From Chrysogorgia sp. JL179-B06 (taxonomy: Eukaryota; Cnidaria; Anthozoa; Scleralcyonacea; Chrysogorgiidae), in assembly GCA_035772405.1 (NCBI GenBank), contig JAYKKM010000147.1, positions 1,883,501-1,947,500 of the forward strand: a stretch of 64,000 nt of DNA, read 5' to 3'. The notes beneath the pieces are model-generated. The model was not told where the DNA came from, searched no databases, and saw only the letters and a list, made by a program, of their open reading frames with translations. The position numbers were made by a program, and so were the translations under genes. How positions within the stretch are numbered: position 1 is the stretch's first letter; each line of letters opens with the position of its first letter. Below, piece by piece: positions 22,021 through 35,129 of this stretch.

Positions 22021-22240
22021 GTGAGCCGGGCTAGCCCGGTGCTGAGTTGTGTCATGAAAATCTTTCCTCGAGCCAAAAAGATAATTTGAATTAACTTTAT
22101 GCTCTTCCTACAGACAAACTAAGCCAGTTCTACTTTGAAATATCATTCTGGGTGTCTATAGTAGCCGTGAGAAGAACTTCGTTAAGCTAATCAACCCGGC
22201 TATACCGGCTCATTTAAACAGCCCCTTAATTAAGATGAAT
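22021..22240 (+). repeat. Dispersed repeat with CCGGCT palindromes (copy 1)
   Basis: Contains GAGCCGGGCTAGCCCGG at the left and CCCGGCTATACCGGCTCAT at the right. The last 100 bp (CAGTTCTACTTTGAAATAT...CAGCCCCTTAA) are repeated at 24110-24210. Non-coding. Confidence 0.6.
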
Positions 22241-22350
22241 ATATCTATAGTTTTTTCTTTGGACGAGGTTTTCTCTCGATTCATTTCTTATCCTATGCTA
22301 ATATAATTCTATATATAATTATATTTCTATTCTTATATATTCTTATCCTA

Positions 22351-22550
<200 letters not shown>

Positions 22551-22789
22551 TTATTCTAATTTATACATGAGAAAAGTAATTTGGCCACACACAGTGATTA
22601 TTTTTTTACAAAAAATGACTTGAGTGTCTAGACAAGAAACTAAACCCTTAATCCGAGGCTCATACAAGAAAACTAGTTGTCAATACTATACAATAGACAT
22701 TGTATATTTCATGTTTAGTAAATGCGAGAACTTGGTGATCCAATATGGATATGAGTATTGATTAATGCATTCGTTATTTCGTTCTTTGC

Positions 22790-23010
22790 CTCATCAAAGC
22801 ATATAGTTGCGTCCATCTCTTCCAAATTATATCTCCATCTTCGGCTGCTCGCTTCAGGTTGTAGTACGAGTTGTCATCTTTGTAACATGGTCAAGGAACG
22901 AGCATCGTTTACGTCCTCGTGTTGGTTCCACCATATACTATTCTCGGAATTGCTTTAGTCGTAGGTTTTCTGGTTGTCGTATGTTGTGTCCCACCCATAA
23001 GTTCAGTGAC
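22790..23010 (-). pseudogene. LINE C-terminal-like relic
   Basis: The minus strand reads WVGHNIRQPEN...RLKQFREY, then EPTRGRKRC, and a WKRWTQLYAL segment with stops and shifts. This resembles the 'W-GH-xRM-P--R-PK' and 'R-W' segments found after the RT in several LINE ORF2 proteins. Short and broken, so the assignment is tentative. Confidence 0.35.
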
Positions 23011-23467
23011 AATGAACATCATTATTGTTCATGACGATTTGCCTCACCTCTATGGAAACACGAAGTCCTAAGTTGGAATTCCACTCATTTGAAAAGATCA
23101 CGCACAACTTGTTTATCTTGGATGAAACACTAGTAGGTAATCAACACAGTTGCAATGGGATTAATACACACAAGCATGTGTTTTTAAAAAGAGTATCAAA
23201 ATTGTGCGCGAGACTGAAGGACGAGCACAATTTGAACACTTTTGAAAAACCAAAAGGATTTTTGCACTCATTTGCATGTTAACCGAGACCATATCTCGAT
23301 TGACTATGCTTGAATCAGTTTACTCCCTGAAACAATAGAAAAAAGTAGTGAACTTCGGGGTATTCTTTCACTTAAACGTTTCTGAGTAAACGTTAAGTAC
23401 AATCGAAAGCTCGAAGACGTAAAAATATTCCCGTTGTACGTCGTGTTTTTTGTTTTGGAAGAAAACT
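23011..23467. other. Unassigned non-coding stretch
   Basis: No gene recognised. The segment ACCATATCTCGATTGACTATG near 23288 is shared with the inverted repeat at 48654-48955. Confidence 0.35.
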
Positions 23468-23985
23468 TGTCATTATTTATGGTTTCATTATATTTGGTGC
23501 TGAAAATTTTTTTTACGCTACCAAATCAGTTAAGATCAGATATTTAACCGTCCCCAACCACTTATGGGTAAAGAAAATCTTTTACCCAATCCATGAAGAA
23601 GAAAAAAGTTAGGTAAAGCCCAATTCCCATGCAGCATATCGTTGATAGAAGTTTTAATAACAAACTCAAGTAGATATACAATCAGATCCTATTATAACTT
23701 TCAGATTATTTTCATATAATCTCCCTATAAAGAGCAGGAATCCAAGGAAAACAAGGAAAGGAAAACAAGGAGAGGAAAACAATGATGACTATAAGAAGAA
23801 CTGATTACGAGATTCCAATTTTAAATGATGAACTCTTAATTATTTTATGTAAATAGTCATGAAAATTTTGCTACCCAATCCTTCGGAGATGTGACTTTTT
23901 TTTGCCCAACCATTTATAGGTCTTTCCAGTTACGCAACCATTTTCTCTTCGGCACACCACCCCAGCCATAAATAATGACCGGTCC
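23468..23985. repeat. MITE-like element, copy 1
   Basis: The left end GTCATTATTTATGG and the right end CCATAAATAATGACC are inverted repeats. The body (AAGATCAGATATTTAACCG, AAAGAAAATCTTTTACCCAA, TTTCTCTTCGGC) is repeated at 41385-41837. Non-coding; ends like these suit a DNA-transposon-derived MITE. Confidence 0.75.
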
Positions 23986-25420
23986 CTAAACATTTGCGCC
24001 GTGCTTTTTATACTCTCTTTCTTAAATTCTCTTTCTTAAACTCGCAGATTTGTTCGTGGCAATTAAATAGATCGTTCCAGCTGAGACAATAGAAAAATTA
24101 GAATAAACAATTATCCAGTTCTGCTTTGAAATATGATTTTGGGTGTAAACTTCGTAAAGAGAATCAGCCCGGCCGGCTAGCCCGGCTCATATAAACAGCT
24201 CCTTGAGGATGCCATTATGGGAATATATGGGGCGTGCGGACAAGCGTGAATGACGTTTCTATTGACATTGTACAAATTGAGTGGTTTTCTATACTTGCAG
24301 TTGCATACGAGCTAAGGCTCATAAAACAAAAGCAGAAAGTCGCCCGCGCGACTATATTCGCTTTGCTGAAAATCCATCATTTAAAATGGATTTCCATTCA
24401 GTGCTTTTTGTTGCACGATCGACTTTTGCGATCGCTTTTGTAATTACGCATATGCAGTGATTAACATGACTCATTTGAATGGTTGACACTTAACAACATA
24501 GGACGAGGCTACCTTTATCGCGTTTGAAGACTTTAAATTGTTTTCTAGCGGTTATAGGATGTTATAGCTAGGTTACGTTTGTTCAATGATTTACGTAGAT
24601 TATCCACACAGTTAATTTAAACCTAAAATCGGTAAAATCGGTAAATCACCCTGTTATTAACTGCCGACCCTTTTTGAATATATATGTATATATATATATA
24701 TATTTATATATCTTCATCACTACGCTTGCGTAACGGAAATAGCGATCCCGAAAGGTCGATCGTGGCAGAAATATGGTCTTCTACCACGCAAATCAACCAC
24801 GGAGTGCGCATAATTACCATGGGCTAAATTAATTAATCCACAAGCGCTGTCTTCTGCTAATCTATATGTTTGAGCAACAAGCGTTGTGTCTTTGGTTAAT
24901 CTATATGTTTAAGCAACTCAAGGCGGGGGTTAGGATTAAACTCTATAGGCAGGGTTAGGGTTATAGGACTAAATCTGCGATGAGGGAGAATCGTTTCACA
25001 TCGATGAGATTGTTTGAACTAATAGATTGGCGTATCACATAACGATTTGGGATTAATTTTTCCCTGCAGGAGATGCGCATTCCATGGTTGATTTGCCCTG
25101 CGGTTGAAGACAACAATTTGGTCAACATAATATAGTTCTCGTGAGACAAAACTGGTTCGATTGATATTGTATTTGTATAAGATCCACTGTTAGCAAGCTA
25201 GTTTACACGTGATTTTAATTACATTAGAATAATTATTTATTAAGAACCAATTTTAGTATATTTAATTAGATTAATATATTACAATTTCGTTAAAAGAATC
25301 TATGAAAATAGTTGTTCAAAGTAAAAATTAAACAAGACGCCCGCTATAGACGTTAACTCGGCGTTAAATTTGTCAGAAGTTTCCAGTTAAAATTGTTCAG
25401 CTCACTCGGCCCTGCAGTTG
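23986..25420. other. Unassigned stretch with small repeats
   Basis: Contains the second copy of the CCGGCT repeat (24110-24210), a short TA tract (about 24680-24712) and a few TTAGGG-like units at 24904-24960. No coding frame convinces me. Confidence 0.4.
24110..24210 (+). repeat. Dispersed repeat with CCGGCT palindromes (copy 2)
   Basis: Matches 22120-22240: CCAGTTCTGCTTTGAAATAT, a TGGGTGT block, CCGGCTAGCCCGGCTCAT, then AAACAGCTCCTTGA. Confidence 0.6.
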
Positions 25421-25431
25421 TCTCTTAAGTA

Positions 25432-25655
25432 CTGTTTAATAAACGAGAAGCAGTGTTTTATCAGATTTAATATAAAACACGAGGGCGTAGCCCGAGTGTT
25501 TTAGATCTGATAAAACACGTGCTGCGAGTTTATTAAACAGCTTGAAAAACGACCCATTTGATAAGTTCATTGGCGTAGTAATTTTGAAAATCAATGTTGT
25601 CTAAGCCGAGAAAATCAAAGATAACGTTTATGTAAATCAGGATGAAATTTTACGA
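25432..25655. repeat. Foldback element, copy 1
   Basis: An inverted repeat from CTGTTTAATAAACGAG to TTTATTAAACAG (25432-25540), with inner arms AGTGTTTTATCAGAT and ATCTGATAAAACACGT. A conserved non-palindromic tail follows (GACCCATTTGATAAGTTCAT, TTGGCGTAGTAATTTTG, CCGAGAAAAT). Further copies: 27044-27272 (complete) and 32510-32700 (diverged). Confidence 0.8.
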
Positions 25656-25959
25656 TAGGTAGTGATTTCCTTTAGCAATTATGCAACGCTCATCGTTTTT
25701 GCCCTTTAGCAATAGCGTAGAGTCTGGCTGCTATTAATAGCTCAAAAAGCGGACAAACAAACCAAATTTGACTCACAAATGATTGCAAATGAGCTATTTA
25801 TTTTGTTATGGCCGCAAGAATTATGGGTAAAAGCGGACAAACATCGGTACTGACGTCATCTCGACTGTGAGACCGCTCCGCTCGCGCTGACGTGGAGGAA
25901 GACGTACTGTACACGATAATGTTTTCTCTAAATTATTTCTCGTTGTAGTCGAGACATAT

Positions 25960-26735
<776 letters not shown>

Positions 26736-27043
26736 CATGATCAGTGTAGCTTGGAACAATCTGGATGAGTATGGCTGAATACTTATACACTTGCGATTGT
26801 CACAGCCCAAATTTCGTTATAGTTAGTGTAAACGTAACAGCATGCGCCTTGCATAACTGGCAGCTGATCTGTTTATTTTAAGCTTAATTGCCAATCATAA
26901 CAAATTTATTGACATGCTCAGCATTATTGATTATTGTCAAGGATTAATTGAGCCGAAACCAAAGAAAGCATATATCAGCAATATAAATCCCCAAATCACT
27001 CCACGACACTGTAATATATAAATATACATAATATATATATGTA
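26736..27043. other. Unassigned non-coding stretch
   Basis: No gene or repeat recognised. Confidence 0.35.
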
Positions 27044-27272
27044 CTGTTTAGTAAACGAGCAGCAGTGTTTTATCAGATATAAAACATGAGGGCGTAGCCC
27101 GAGTGTTTTATATAATTATATCTGATAAAACACGTGCTGCGAGTTTATTAAACGCTTGAAGAACGACCCATTTGATAAGTTCATTGGCGTAGTAATTTTG
27201 AAAATTGATGTTTTCTAAGCCGAGAAAATGAAAGATAAAGTTTAATTATATGTAAATTAAGATGAAATTTTA
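27044..27272. repeat. Foldback element, copy 2
   Basis: Close relative of 25432-25655: CTGTTTAGTAAACGAGC...GTTTATTAAAC hairpin, then the same tail GACCCATTTGATAAGTTCAT and GGCGTAGTAATTTTGAAAAT. Confidence 0.8.
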
Positions 27273-27615
27273 TCACATATAAAACCTCCGTCATGTCGCC
27301 AGTACAGTCCCACATGCAGTGGTCACCGACAATTGCAGTTGTATAAGTATCCAGCCAGACTCATGCGCACTGCTGTCCCACAAGCCGGTTGTCAATGGTT
27401 TTCTCAGTTACTGGCATAACAGCAATATGATATCGATCGTGTAAACTACCTTCGATTTCACTACGAAATGGATTTTCAAATCATCGCTTCTTTGAACTAG
27501 CTCGATTTTGATGTGATTTTCTCAGGAAATTTGAATAAAATGCTACTTTATTGCAAGCGCAAGAGGTTGCCTCTATGTACTGGACGTGCATCATGTAAGA
27601 AATGTCGAATTGTAA

Positions 27616-28074
27616 GGCCAATTAAAAAAAATATTCTGTTTTTCATCGCCGCCCGCCCCTGGAAAATTGGCCGCCCGGAAATTAATTATTTTTAATATTA
27701 AATCGGTAATTGGTCGGAAGACTTCGGAAACCGAACATTGGCGGCTATGTTTTGTAATAGGCATGATTTAGCCAACAATTCCCTTCGTTACTCATGTTTT
27801 TTCGCAACGTCGTGCCAGCAGAGTACCGATCTATCAATATAATAGAGCTTTGATAGATTTTTGATAGATTGCTGTGATCGTGCACAAAGGGACCACAAAC
27901 GAAGTGTATGAATTTCATACTATGAAATGGAAACAGCCTTTAACCCGCTTTTTTAATAAAAGCGAAATAGGCTACTTACGCTATTAATAAAAAAATAAAA
28001 AATAAAAAACCGCCCGCCCGCCCCACTTTTTTCAAAAAAAATGATGAAAAACAGAAATATTTTTTTAATTGGCC
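27616..28074. mobile_element. Harbinger-like MITE with TAA target duplication
   Basis: Terminal inverted repeats of about 32 bp (GGCCAATTAAAAAAAATATT... left; ...AATATTTTTTTAATTGGCC right) with about two mismatches. They are flanked on both sides by TAA (27613-27615, 28075-28077). A 3-bp TWA duplication and a GGCC start fit PIF/Harbinger. The body has GC-rich CGCCCGCCC runs near both ends and no open frame. Confidence 0.75.
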
Positions 28075-28079
28075 TAATT

Positions 28080-29760
28080 CAAATCCCGTTTGGCTTGAGT
28101 ATAGTCTGAGTAGAATATTGATGAGGCGGTTTGTCATTATTTTACCCTTGCATCGTTTTACCTAACCATCGATGACTTGTCGTGCATGTGTAAGTAAGGT
28201 GAAATTAACGAGAATATAAACAAAGACCAAGAAACTTAGAACATGACATAAATCATCGTATCAAAACACCTAGGAATCCGGGTGGCATTTGATCGCCCGA
28301 TCCCATGGCCATGCTTTTCGCGGCAAAATGGCCTGGAAACGTTAACTTTGTAATATGTTGTACATCCATTATAGATTGAGGGTGGGAAAACGATATAGCA
28401 ACACAACAAATAGCCAATAAAAGTTACAGCATCGTGCAGCAGTGAAACAAGCGCAACATTTTGTACCAAAATTAAAATAAATCAACCGGCAGAAATCACC
28501 TCAATCCCGTCAGTTTTTTATCGACTGCAGTTGTATCAATAAATGACCTGGCTATCTGCGGAGGTTTCTCATGCTTAATTGGCAACAAATACAACATATT
28601 TCGCCTGGAGAGAAAATCCCCTTGTGCAGGTAGTGATTGCCTATATGTAAATATAAGTGTTTACCAGCGGACCGGGGTATCTAGGAGAAAACAAAGAAGT
28701 GATCTGAATCTATAGTACTCTCAATCCTACAGTGAATTATTGTAGCTGTTGCCTACTATATACCATCCTGGTCAAAGTGCCGAACAAGGAGTTATACTGA
28801 ACGAATATCTAACAAACTCTATATAGACAGTCTGTTGAAATTAAAGCTGTGCAATAAATTCAATTTAAAGAAAATTTGTAACTAAGGCAACCAGAGCACG
28901 CAACATCCCCGACCAAATTCTTACAATACTCACATTTACCCCAATACTATAAAAAATCCATAGTGATATGAAACCAAGCAATGAAACCAGATGAACTATA
29001 TATCGGTCAGAAATTACAAGCTTTTAACTTCATTGTGATGAAAATACTTGATAAATATCCGCTGTAGGAAAAAACAATTAGAGAGCAAGTTATCTTAAAA
29101 TACAAAATATAGCTCTTCAGAAAGCTTTTAATTCTCCCCGTGGAGATAATCCGAAATACAAGCAGTTATATGAGAAGTTTCAAATCTCCGATATCCATAG
29201 CTAAAGCCACCTATTATCGATAAGAGGCTAACGAATTTCGAACTTCTAACCACACGAAATGGTATAAGTACATCTATGCTGGATCCTTCTATAGCCGCGA
29301 ATCTTCAGATAACTTTCACGAACGGTGGACGGATCGTGACATAAATACTATCTCTTGCATGAAATAAACGTAGTCTCCAACCTACTTAAATCTAAGAAAA
29401 TGATCCACCTCTACCGCCTATAGGGCAAGTCTGCCTTGAGCATTTGAAACCAAAAAAGACAACAGGTGTATAGACAAGATACCGGTGTGGTCGGTCAAAC
29501 AGTTTTGTGAAGATTTATATCCTGTAATTTGTACATTGTGGTTTGTAGTAGAAAACAAATTAAATGTAAATATCAAACACTTTATAAACAATTGGCAAAC
29601 AAAAATTTAATGTCTTGGATATTTGCCATGTTTCATCCAAAAATAAACTGTACCCATTGAAGGCTGATAGAAAATATAACCATACGTTCACGTCGGCCTT
29701 TAACTCTTTCGTCAAACGAATAAAATGCCGGGGTCCGGGGAGAACGTGAGATCTGCGCAC
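28080..29760. other. 1.7-kb unassigned stretch
   Basis: No credible coding exon, RNA gene or repeat found by eye on either strand. Base composition is slightly more even than in the repeats around it, so it may be unique intergenic or intronic sequence. Confidence 0.4.
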
Positions 29761-29764
29761 AGCT

Positions 29765-30112
29765 GGGTGCCAATCTCAAATTTGCGAGAGATTGCCATTG
29801 TGTATTATAAAATCGCCATTATTGTGTGCCAAATGTGAGAAATCGCCATTAGCCGAAAAAATCCCATGAAGAGCATTGAAAAAATAAGCGAGAAATCACC
29901 ATTTGAAAAGTAGGTAAACTAAGCAATAGTTTTAGAGAGCGCCGAGGGGCGAGCGACCCCCACTCTCCTTCGCATTTTCAATTTTCTCGCTCATTTTTTC
30001 AATGATGGGAATTTCTCGGCTACAGGTATGGCGATTTCTCGCATTTGACACACAATAATGGCGATTTTAGAATACACAATGGCGATTTCTAGCAAATTTG
30101 AGATTGACACCC
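29765..30112. repeat. Palindromic MITE with about 130-bp arms
   Basis: Starts GGGTGCCAATCTCAAATTTG and ends with its complement, CAAATTTGAGATTGACACCC. The arms (29765-29895 and 29985-30112) carry repeated ATGGCGATTTCTCG-like segments. The centre holds CGAGGGGCGAGCG. No open frame. Confidence 0.85.
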
Positions 30113-30786
30113 TGTGATCTGCAGAATGAATGTTCTTTTATGGCACAGTTTGTGGTGTTTTCTGCACCTCCATTCTGCCTGCATGTATTTGAGTTATCAG
30201 TGGCATTAAACCAGTTTTAGGTAGTTGATATATTAAAGTAGAAACAGTGCATGGATGGTTTAAACTTTTCCTTGATTTTTTAACATTTGATGTTTACGCG
30301 AAGCTGAATGTTTTTTGAGGATCTTGGATCTTGGGGTAGAACTGAAATCTGGAGCGGAAAATCGTTTTCAATATCTCTCAGCGGTTGTCCTTTAGCAATG
30401 GGAGAAATCAATTGTTGGTATTATATATACTATAATTTATATACTATTTTGGATAAGTGTCCAAAACTCCGAGGATGATTCGCCGTCATCCAAAATCAAG
30501 AAAATTAACACAATAGACAAGTAGCATACACGTGTTTCATATTTTCGTCGGTATTTATATGAGTAAGTACTCATTTGAGGCCCCAGTCCTCATGAAATAT
30601 GGGGATCTCATACCAGATCAGCTCGGAGTCAGAATTTGCGTTTTTATGACGAGAATGTGTGGTTTCTAAAACAATTCCAAAGTTAAGGAAGCATTACCTT
30701 AATATTCATTGGGAGCTCTAGTTGCGTTCCATACGCGCCAAACATGAAAATCGTAATTTTTTCGATTTCCGTCCCCGAAGGGTTAT
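30113..30786. other. Unassigned non-coding stretch
   Basis: No gene or repeat recognised. Confidence 0.35.
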
Positions 30787-30788
30787 TA

Positions 30789-31174
30789 GGGACTTTAAGA
30801 TCTACGACGGCAACCTAGGACGGCGACGGCAGTAAAAGCAATACAAATTTTAGCATTTGAATGAAACCACGGTCGATTGACTAGCGTATTTGACACTCCA
30901 AGCTTGTTTTATGATCTCCAAAACGCTTCAATATTTCTAAAACGATTATAGTGTCTGTGTTTAAGTCAGTCTTAAGTCACATCTCTCATCTCTCCGCGAG
31001 TTACCGTCGTCCTAAAGACGTGAAAATGCTCTCAGTGGCGTTGTAAACAGAACGAGAACGGCGTTGAAATTACTCTTGGGAATAAAAATTATTCATTCTT
31101 ATTGTTTCGCATGAATATTCTTTTGTTTGAACGACGTCCCCGTCCTAGGTTGCCGTCGTAGATCTTAAAGTCCC
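30789..31174. mobile_element. 386-bp MITE with perfect 34-bp TIRs and TA duplication
   Basis: The TIRs (GGGACTTTAAGATCTACGAC + GGCAACCTAGGACG) at 30789-30822 and 31141-31174 are identical over 34 bp. TA lies on both sides (30787-30788, 31175-31176). A TA duplication suits Tc1/mariner-like or related transposases. Identical TIRs point to a young insertion. Confidence 0.85.
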
Positions 31175-31189
31175 TAAATTATTTTAAAT

Positions 31190-32090
31190 ACCACAAGGGC
31201 GGTAATTACCCGGGTGCATGTGCTCATAATCATGCTTGTTTTAAATGTAATAGCTCACATAAGGCTGTTCAATGCAATTCCCCGACCGTCCCTCAAATCG
31301 CCAAAAATGTCCAATGATCGAAACCTAAACCTGCCAACGCCCATGAGAGTTCTCTCTTTCACAAGGACTATGCCGTTACAAAGGTTAATTTTCTGCTTTT
31401 AGTAATGGTTTTCCATTGCATTATGACGCAAATCATCACTCTTTTAGTCTTTTGAGCCAATAATTTGGGTTCTGCTATGCAACAATCCAAGGTTGTCGAT
31501 ACAAAAATATCAAAGAAATTAGCGGCTAACCGGCTGGCTGGCCATTTTCTACCCCACCTTTTAATCCGTTTCGAGTGTCTCCTCTTGGGGTCGTCCCGAA
31601 GAAAGTCGCTGGCGAATTTCGTTTAATTCACTATCTATCTTTCCCCAAGGGAACTTCAGTTAATAATGGAAAATCTCCTGCTAATACTATACGATACATT
31701 GTGCGACTATTGCTGATGCTATTCGTTGTATAAAGGCCGCGGGACGTGGATGTTTTTTAGCCGGGAAACTGACATTCGTATCGCTTTTCGTTTAATTCCT
31801 ATACAAACACAGAATTACCATTTACTGGGTATCAAGTTATATTATTATGACCGATGTGTGCCCATAGGCTGTTCTAGGTCATGTAAAACGTTTGAAGCTT
31901 TTAGCACCGCTGGCGAGTGGATTGCAAAACATAAATTATTGCTCGAATTTTTTATTCATTTACTCGACGACTTTTTACTTAGCTTATTGTTAGGTTTGAT
32001 ATGCCAACAACCGCTAAATATTTTTTTATCTTTGTGTGCCTATTTGGGCATCCCCATACCATTTTGGATGGATTAGAAGCTTTCTTGTAG
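31190..32090 (+). pseudogene. DIRS-like retroelement fragment (zinc knuckle and RT)
   Basis: Plus-strand frames in order: a Cys-rich knuckle, ACAHNHACFKCNSSHKAVQC (31215-31280), as in DIRS gag-like proteins. Next is SPLGVVPKKVAGEFRLIHYL (about 31580-31640), the start of a DIRS RT. Then, at 31726-32076 in a shifted frame, ETDIRIAFRLIPIQ, YYYDRCVPIGCSRSCKTFEA and LLDDFL, with LDD as the RT active-site segment. Frames differ and the tyrosine recombinase is absent, so it is a dead piece. Confidence 0.85.
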
Positions 32091-32509
32091 TAATGTACAA
32101 CGATCAAGCAATGACAATAAGGCAAAAGGCTGGGCTGATTCAAACAAAATGGTACTTAATTCTAAAAAGGATATGATATGTATTGGATTTCCTTCACGGA
32201 CTCTATACCAGAATCACCATGCACGCTTTTGTATCGGGAACAAGATAGTGGAAAGGGTTAGTGCTTTTAATTGTTACTTGGAGTGTGGTTCCAAAACAAT
32301 CTAAAATAGAACACTCAAATTGACTCACGCTATTTTTCTTTTCAGGAACATACTGAGAGACATATAAGTTATCCTTTACAGAATGAGCTTGTAAATATTT
32401 CTAACATTTTATTTTGTATATTTGATTTTCTTAATATTGTATTCACCTTTTCTAACTTGGATTTTTTATAGTATATTATAAATCCATTGTACTTTTTAAT
32501 ATTAAGATG
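32091..32509. other. Unassigned non-coding stretch
   Basis: No gene recognised; possibly the tail of the DIRS fragment. Confidence 0.3.
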
Positions 32510-32700
32510 GGTAATAAACTATAGTTTAAAACACGAGCAAAAGTGTTTTATCGGGTTTCAAAAACGACTGCATCTAAATAATTATGTTTACCAACTATTT
32601 CTTTCAATCTTTGATTCAAGCCATTTTCGTCGAGAAAATCCAAAGAAAAATTCATGTAAATCAGGACACGATACGGTCATAGTCTTCCGTTGTGTTTTCC
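32510..32700. repeat. Foldback element, diverged copy 3
   Basis: Shares TAATAAACTATAG, AAGTGTTTTATCGG, CGAGAAAATCCAAAGA and ATGTAAATCAGGA with the elements at 25432 and 27044, in the same order. The second hairpin arm is missing. Confidence 0.55.
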
Positions 32701-32859
32701 TCATGAATTATTGAGTTTTTGAAGAATTATTATAACATTTTTACGCATAACATTACACGGTTTGCATCGAAATGTCGCGACCGTTTGACCATGCAGGGAT
32801 TAAGGAATTGAAGCGAATAATCGAATTGTTTTAATGGAAACTAAATTTTACGATGGCCC

Positions 32860-33230
32860 TCAAAGGTCACCCCTTCTCCGTAAAAACACGTAGGTTCTCT
32901 GTAGAAATCAAGCTTCTCCGTGGTAATACGCACATGTTCCGTCAAAAAAATGCTTTCTCCGCCGGAAATATGCGCTATCTCCACAGTGTAAACAGATGCC
33001 TTCTCCATGGAAACAGGCGCCTTCTCCGTGCATGAAACAGGTAGAAATATGAGCCTTCTCTGTAGAAACAGACGCCTTCTCAGTAGAAACAAACGCCACC
33101 TCCGTAGAAATATGTGCCATCTTCATAGAAATATGCGCCTTCTCCGTAGAAATATGAGCCTTCTTCGGAGAAACAGACACCTTCAGGGAAATAGACGCCC
33201 TCTCCAAGAGAAATTTAAAAAACGCCCCGC
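32860..33230. repeat. 21-bp minisatellite (GAAATATGCGCCTTCTCCGTA-type)
   Basis: About 17 imperfect units built on AGAAACAGACGCCTTCTCCG and close variants. As 21 is a multiple of 3, all six frames stay open for long runs. These give heptad-like peptides (STEKAHI on minus, RRNMRLL on plus). I regard these as repeat artefacts, not genes. Confidence 0.9.
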
Positions 33231-33635
33231 CCGGAATCACCCACACGGTGTACATTTCACCGCGAGATCAATAGAACCTGGCAATAATCCTTTACTTCAA
33301 GAGAGAAATTTATACATTATTACCAAAATAATGCATGTATTCTTCCTAATGACCCTCATTAAAATACAGTAGAAAATCTTCAGTAACAATCTGCAAACAT
33401 GACATATGACTATCAAGTCGACAAACCATTGCCGAAACATTGGCATATAACAACATGTTTACAGGCAGAACAAGATATTCATCTACATGATTAACGTTAA
33501 TATGGTTTAATTGAAGAAAAATATTTTTGAGCTTTTTTTGCAAAGGAAAGAAGCAGTGTGATTTTTCAATGACTTTCAAATCATTAGGTAATGAATTGAA
33601 AAGACTTGCACCACTACTGTATATAGGATAGCTTA
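33231..33635. other. Unassigned non-coding stretch
   Basis: No gene recognised; may hold the 3' end of the minus-strand LINE that follows. Confidence 0.3.
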
Positions 33636-35115
33636 GATTTACCTAGCTCTGTCAGTTAAGTTTGAAGTATTAGCTGTGGACGCTTCGCGGCAAAAGGTGA
33701 ATAAATGTCTTAAATCCCAGGGTTGGGATGTTTTCAGACAATTAAAGGTTAGCGGTATTTTTCTCATCTTAATAATATTTGAAACTGGAATCCAACTGAG
33801 CTCGCAAAATAACCTAATAGATGGTGTTCGTGGATCTTGGTCTAAGATTAATCGTGCCGCTCGTTTCTGTAAAATGAATAAGTCATTAACTAATTCTTTA
33901 AATAGGTGGGGATATATCAAAGCGTAGTAGAAATGAATGCGAAAACTAAAAGGAAGACTGTTACGAATTATTTTGAACAAATAAAGCGTTAATGATGTTA
34001 TAAATTAGAGAAATTTTAGAATCCTATTTTAGGTTGTGATCAAGTGTAATCCCAAGAAGTTTTGCATTGTCGAGCTCCCCAATAGTCATGTTGTTTATTT
34101 TTAGTGAAAGTGGAGAAGGAGTTATTATTTTTAGTCCATTGTGTAATATTATGTAGATCACTATTAAGATCAATATTAAGATTTCGGTAATAAGACATTC
34201 ATTGGATCCACGACTAAGGAGTGTTGAGTCGTCTGCAAACAGAAATGGACCGCAGTTTACCACACTCGAGGGTAAATCGTTTATAAATATAAGAAATAAG
34301 AGCTGTGGGCCAAGAATAGAGCCTTGTGGTACACAAGCAATAATTTGCATAGGATCTGACAAGACTCCATTTACTTGCTCTTGCTGCGAACGTCCAGTCA
34401 GGTATGATCTAAACCAATTTAAAGCTCCCAAAGAAATACCGTATTTAGCTATTTTACTTAGTAGAATTGCATGATCAACAAGGTCAAAGTGACAAAGGCC
34501 TTAGAAAAATCGATTAGGATCATGCCATTCATGTCATCTTTATCAATAGTATATAACGGGTATTCATAAATCATTGAGGGATGATTCACACGAATGATGA
34601 GACTTAAAACCATATATGTTGGTGATTAGAGAGTATATTATTTGAAATAAGGTAGTTCACGTACGATATAGAAACATGTCGCTCAAGAACTTTCGAAACA
34701 ACTGCTAGTATAGAAATTGGCCGATACTCTAGTTGCCTTTTCCCACTCTATAATCTGTTTTAAACACAGGTATGAGCTTTGCCGTTTTCCACATTGTAGG
34801 AAAAATACCAGTTTCTATGCTCAAGTTACATAAAGTAAAAATAACAGGTGCTATATATTGAGTTTTTTTAAAATCTTTATAGAAAATACGCCGAGATGCC
34901 ATCAAGACCTGTTGCTTTGGTAAGATCTAAATTATTGAGGCGACTGTGCACCTCATTATAAAGAGTTATTGAGGGAATAGACAATTTACTTTCATCTGTG
35001 ATATTTTTTAGAGATTCATATATTTAATTATGTTTTGTACAATGAAACATCTATCGCTATTGATGCAAAGTACGCATTAAAACTGTCAGCAATATCTTTA
35101 GAATTGTTGACCCTT
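33636..35115 (-). pseudogene. CR1-like LINE RT fragment, decayed
   Basis: Read on the minus strand: VNNSKDIADSFNAYFASI (about 35080-35040, the linker before the RT); several broken frames through RT motifs; WFRSYLTGRSQQEQVNG, CVPQGSILGPQLLFLIFIND and FLFADDSTLL (FADD codons at 34228-34239); NAKLLGITLD; then the C-terminal part IYPHLFKE, LQKRAARLILDQDPRTPS, LSWIPV (33980-33640). Endonuclease absent. Stops and frameshifts throughout. Confidence 0.88.
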
Positions 35116-35129
35116 AGAACATGTACTGT

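Noticed and set aside
33007..33372. 121-codon Arg/Asn/Leu-rich frame
   Set aside because: Translation of the 21-bp minisatellite; other frames and the minus strand are equally open.
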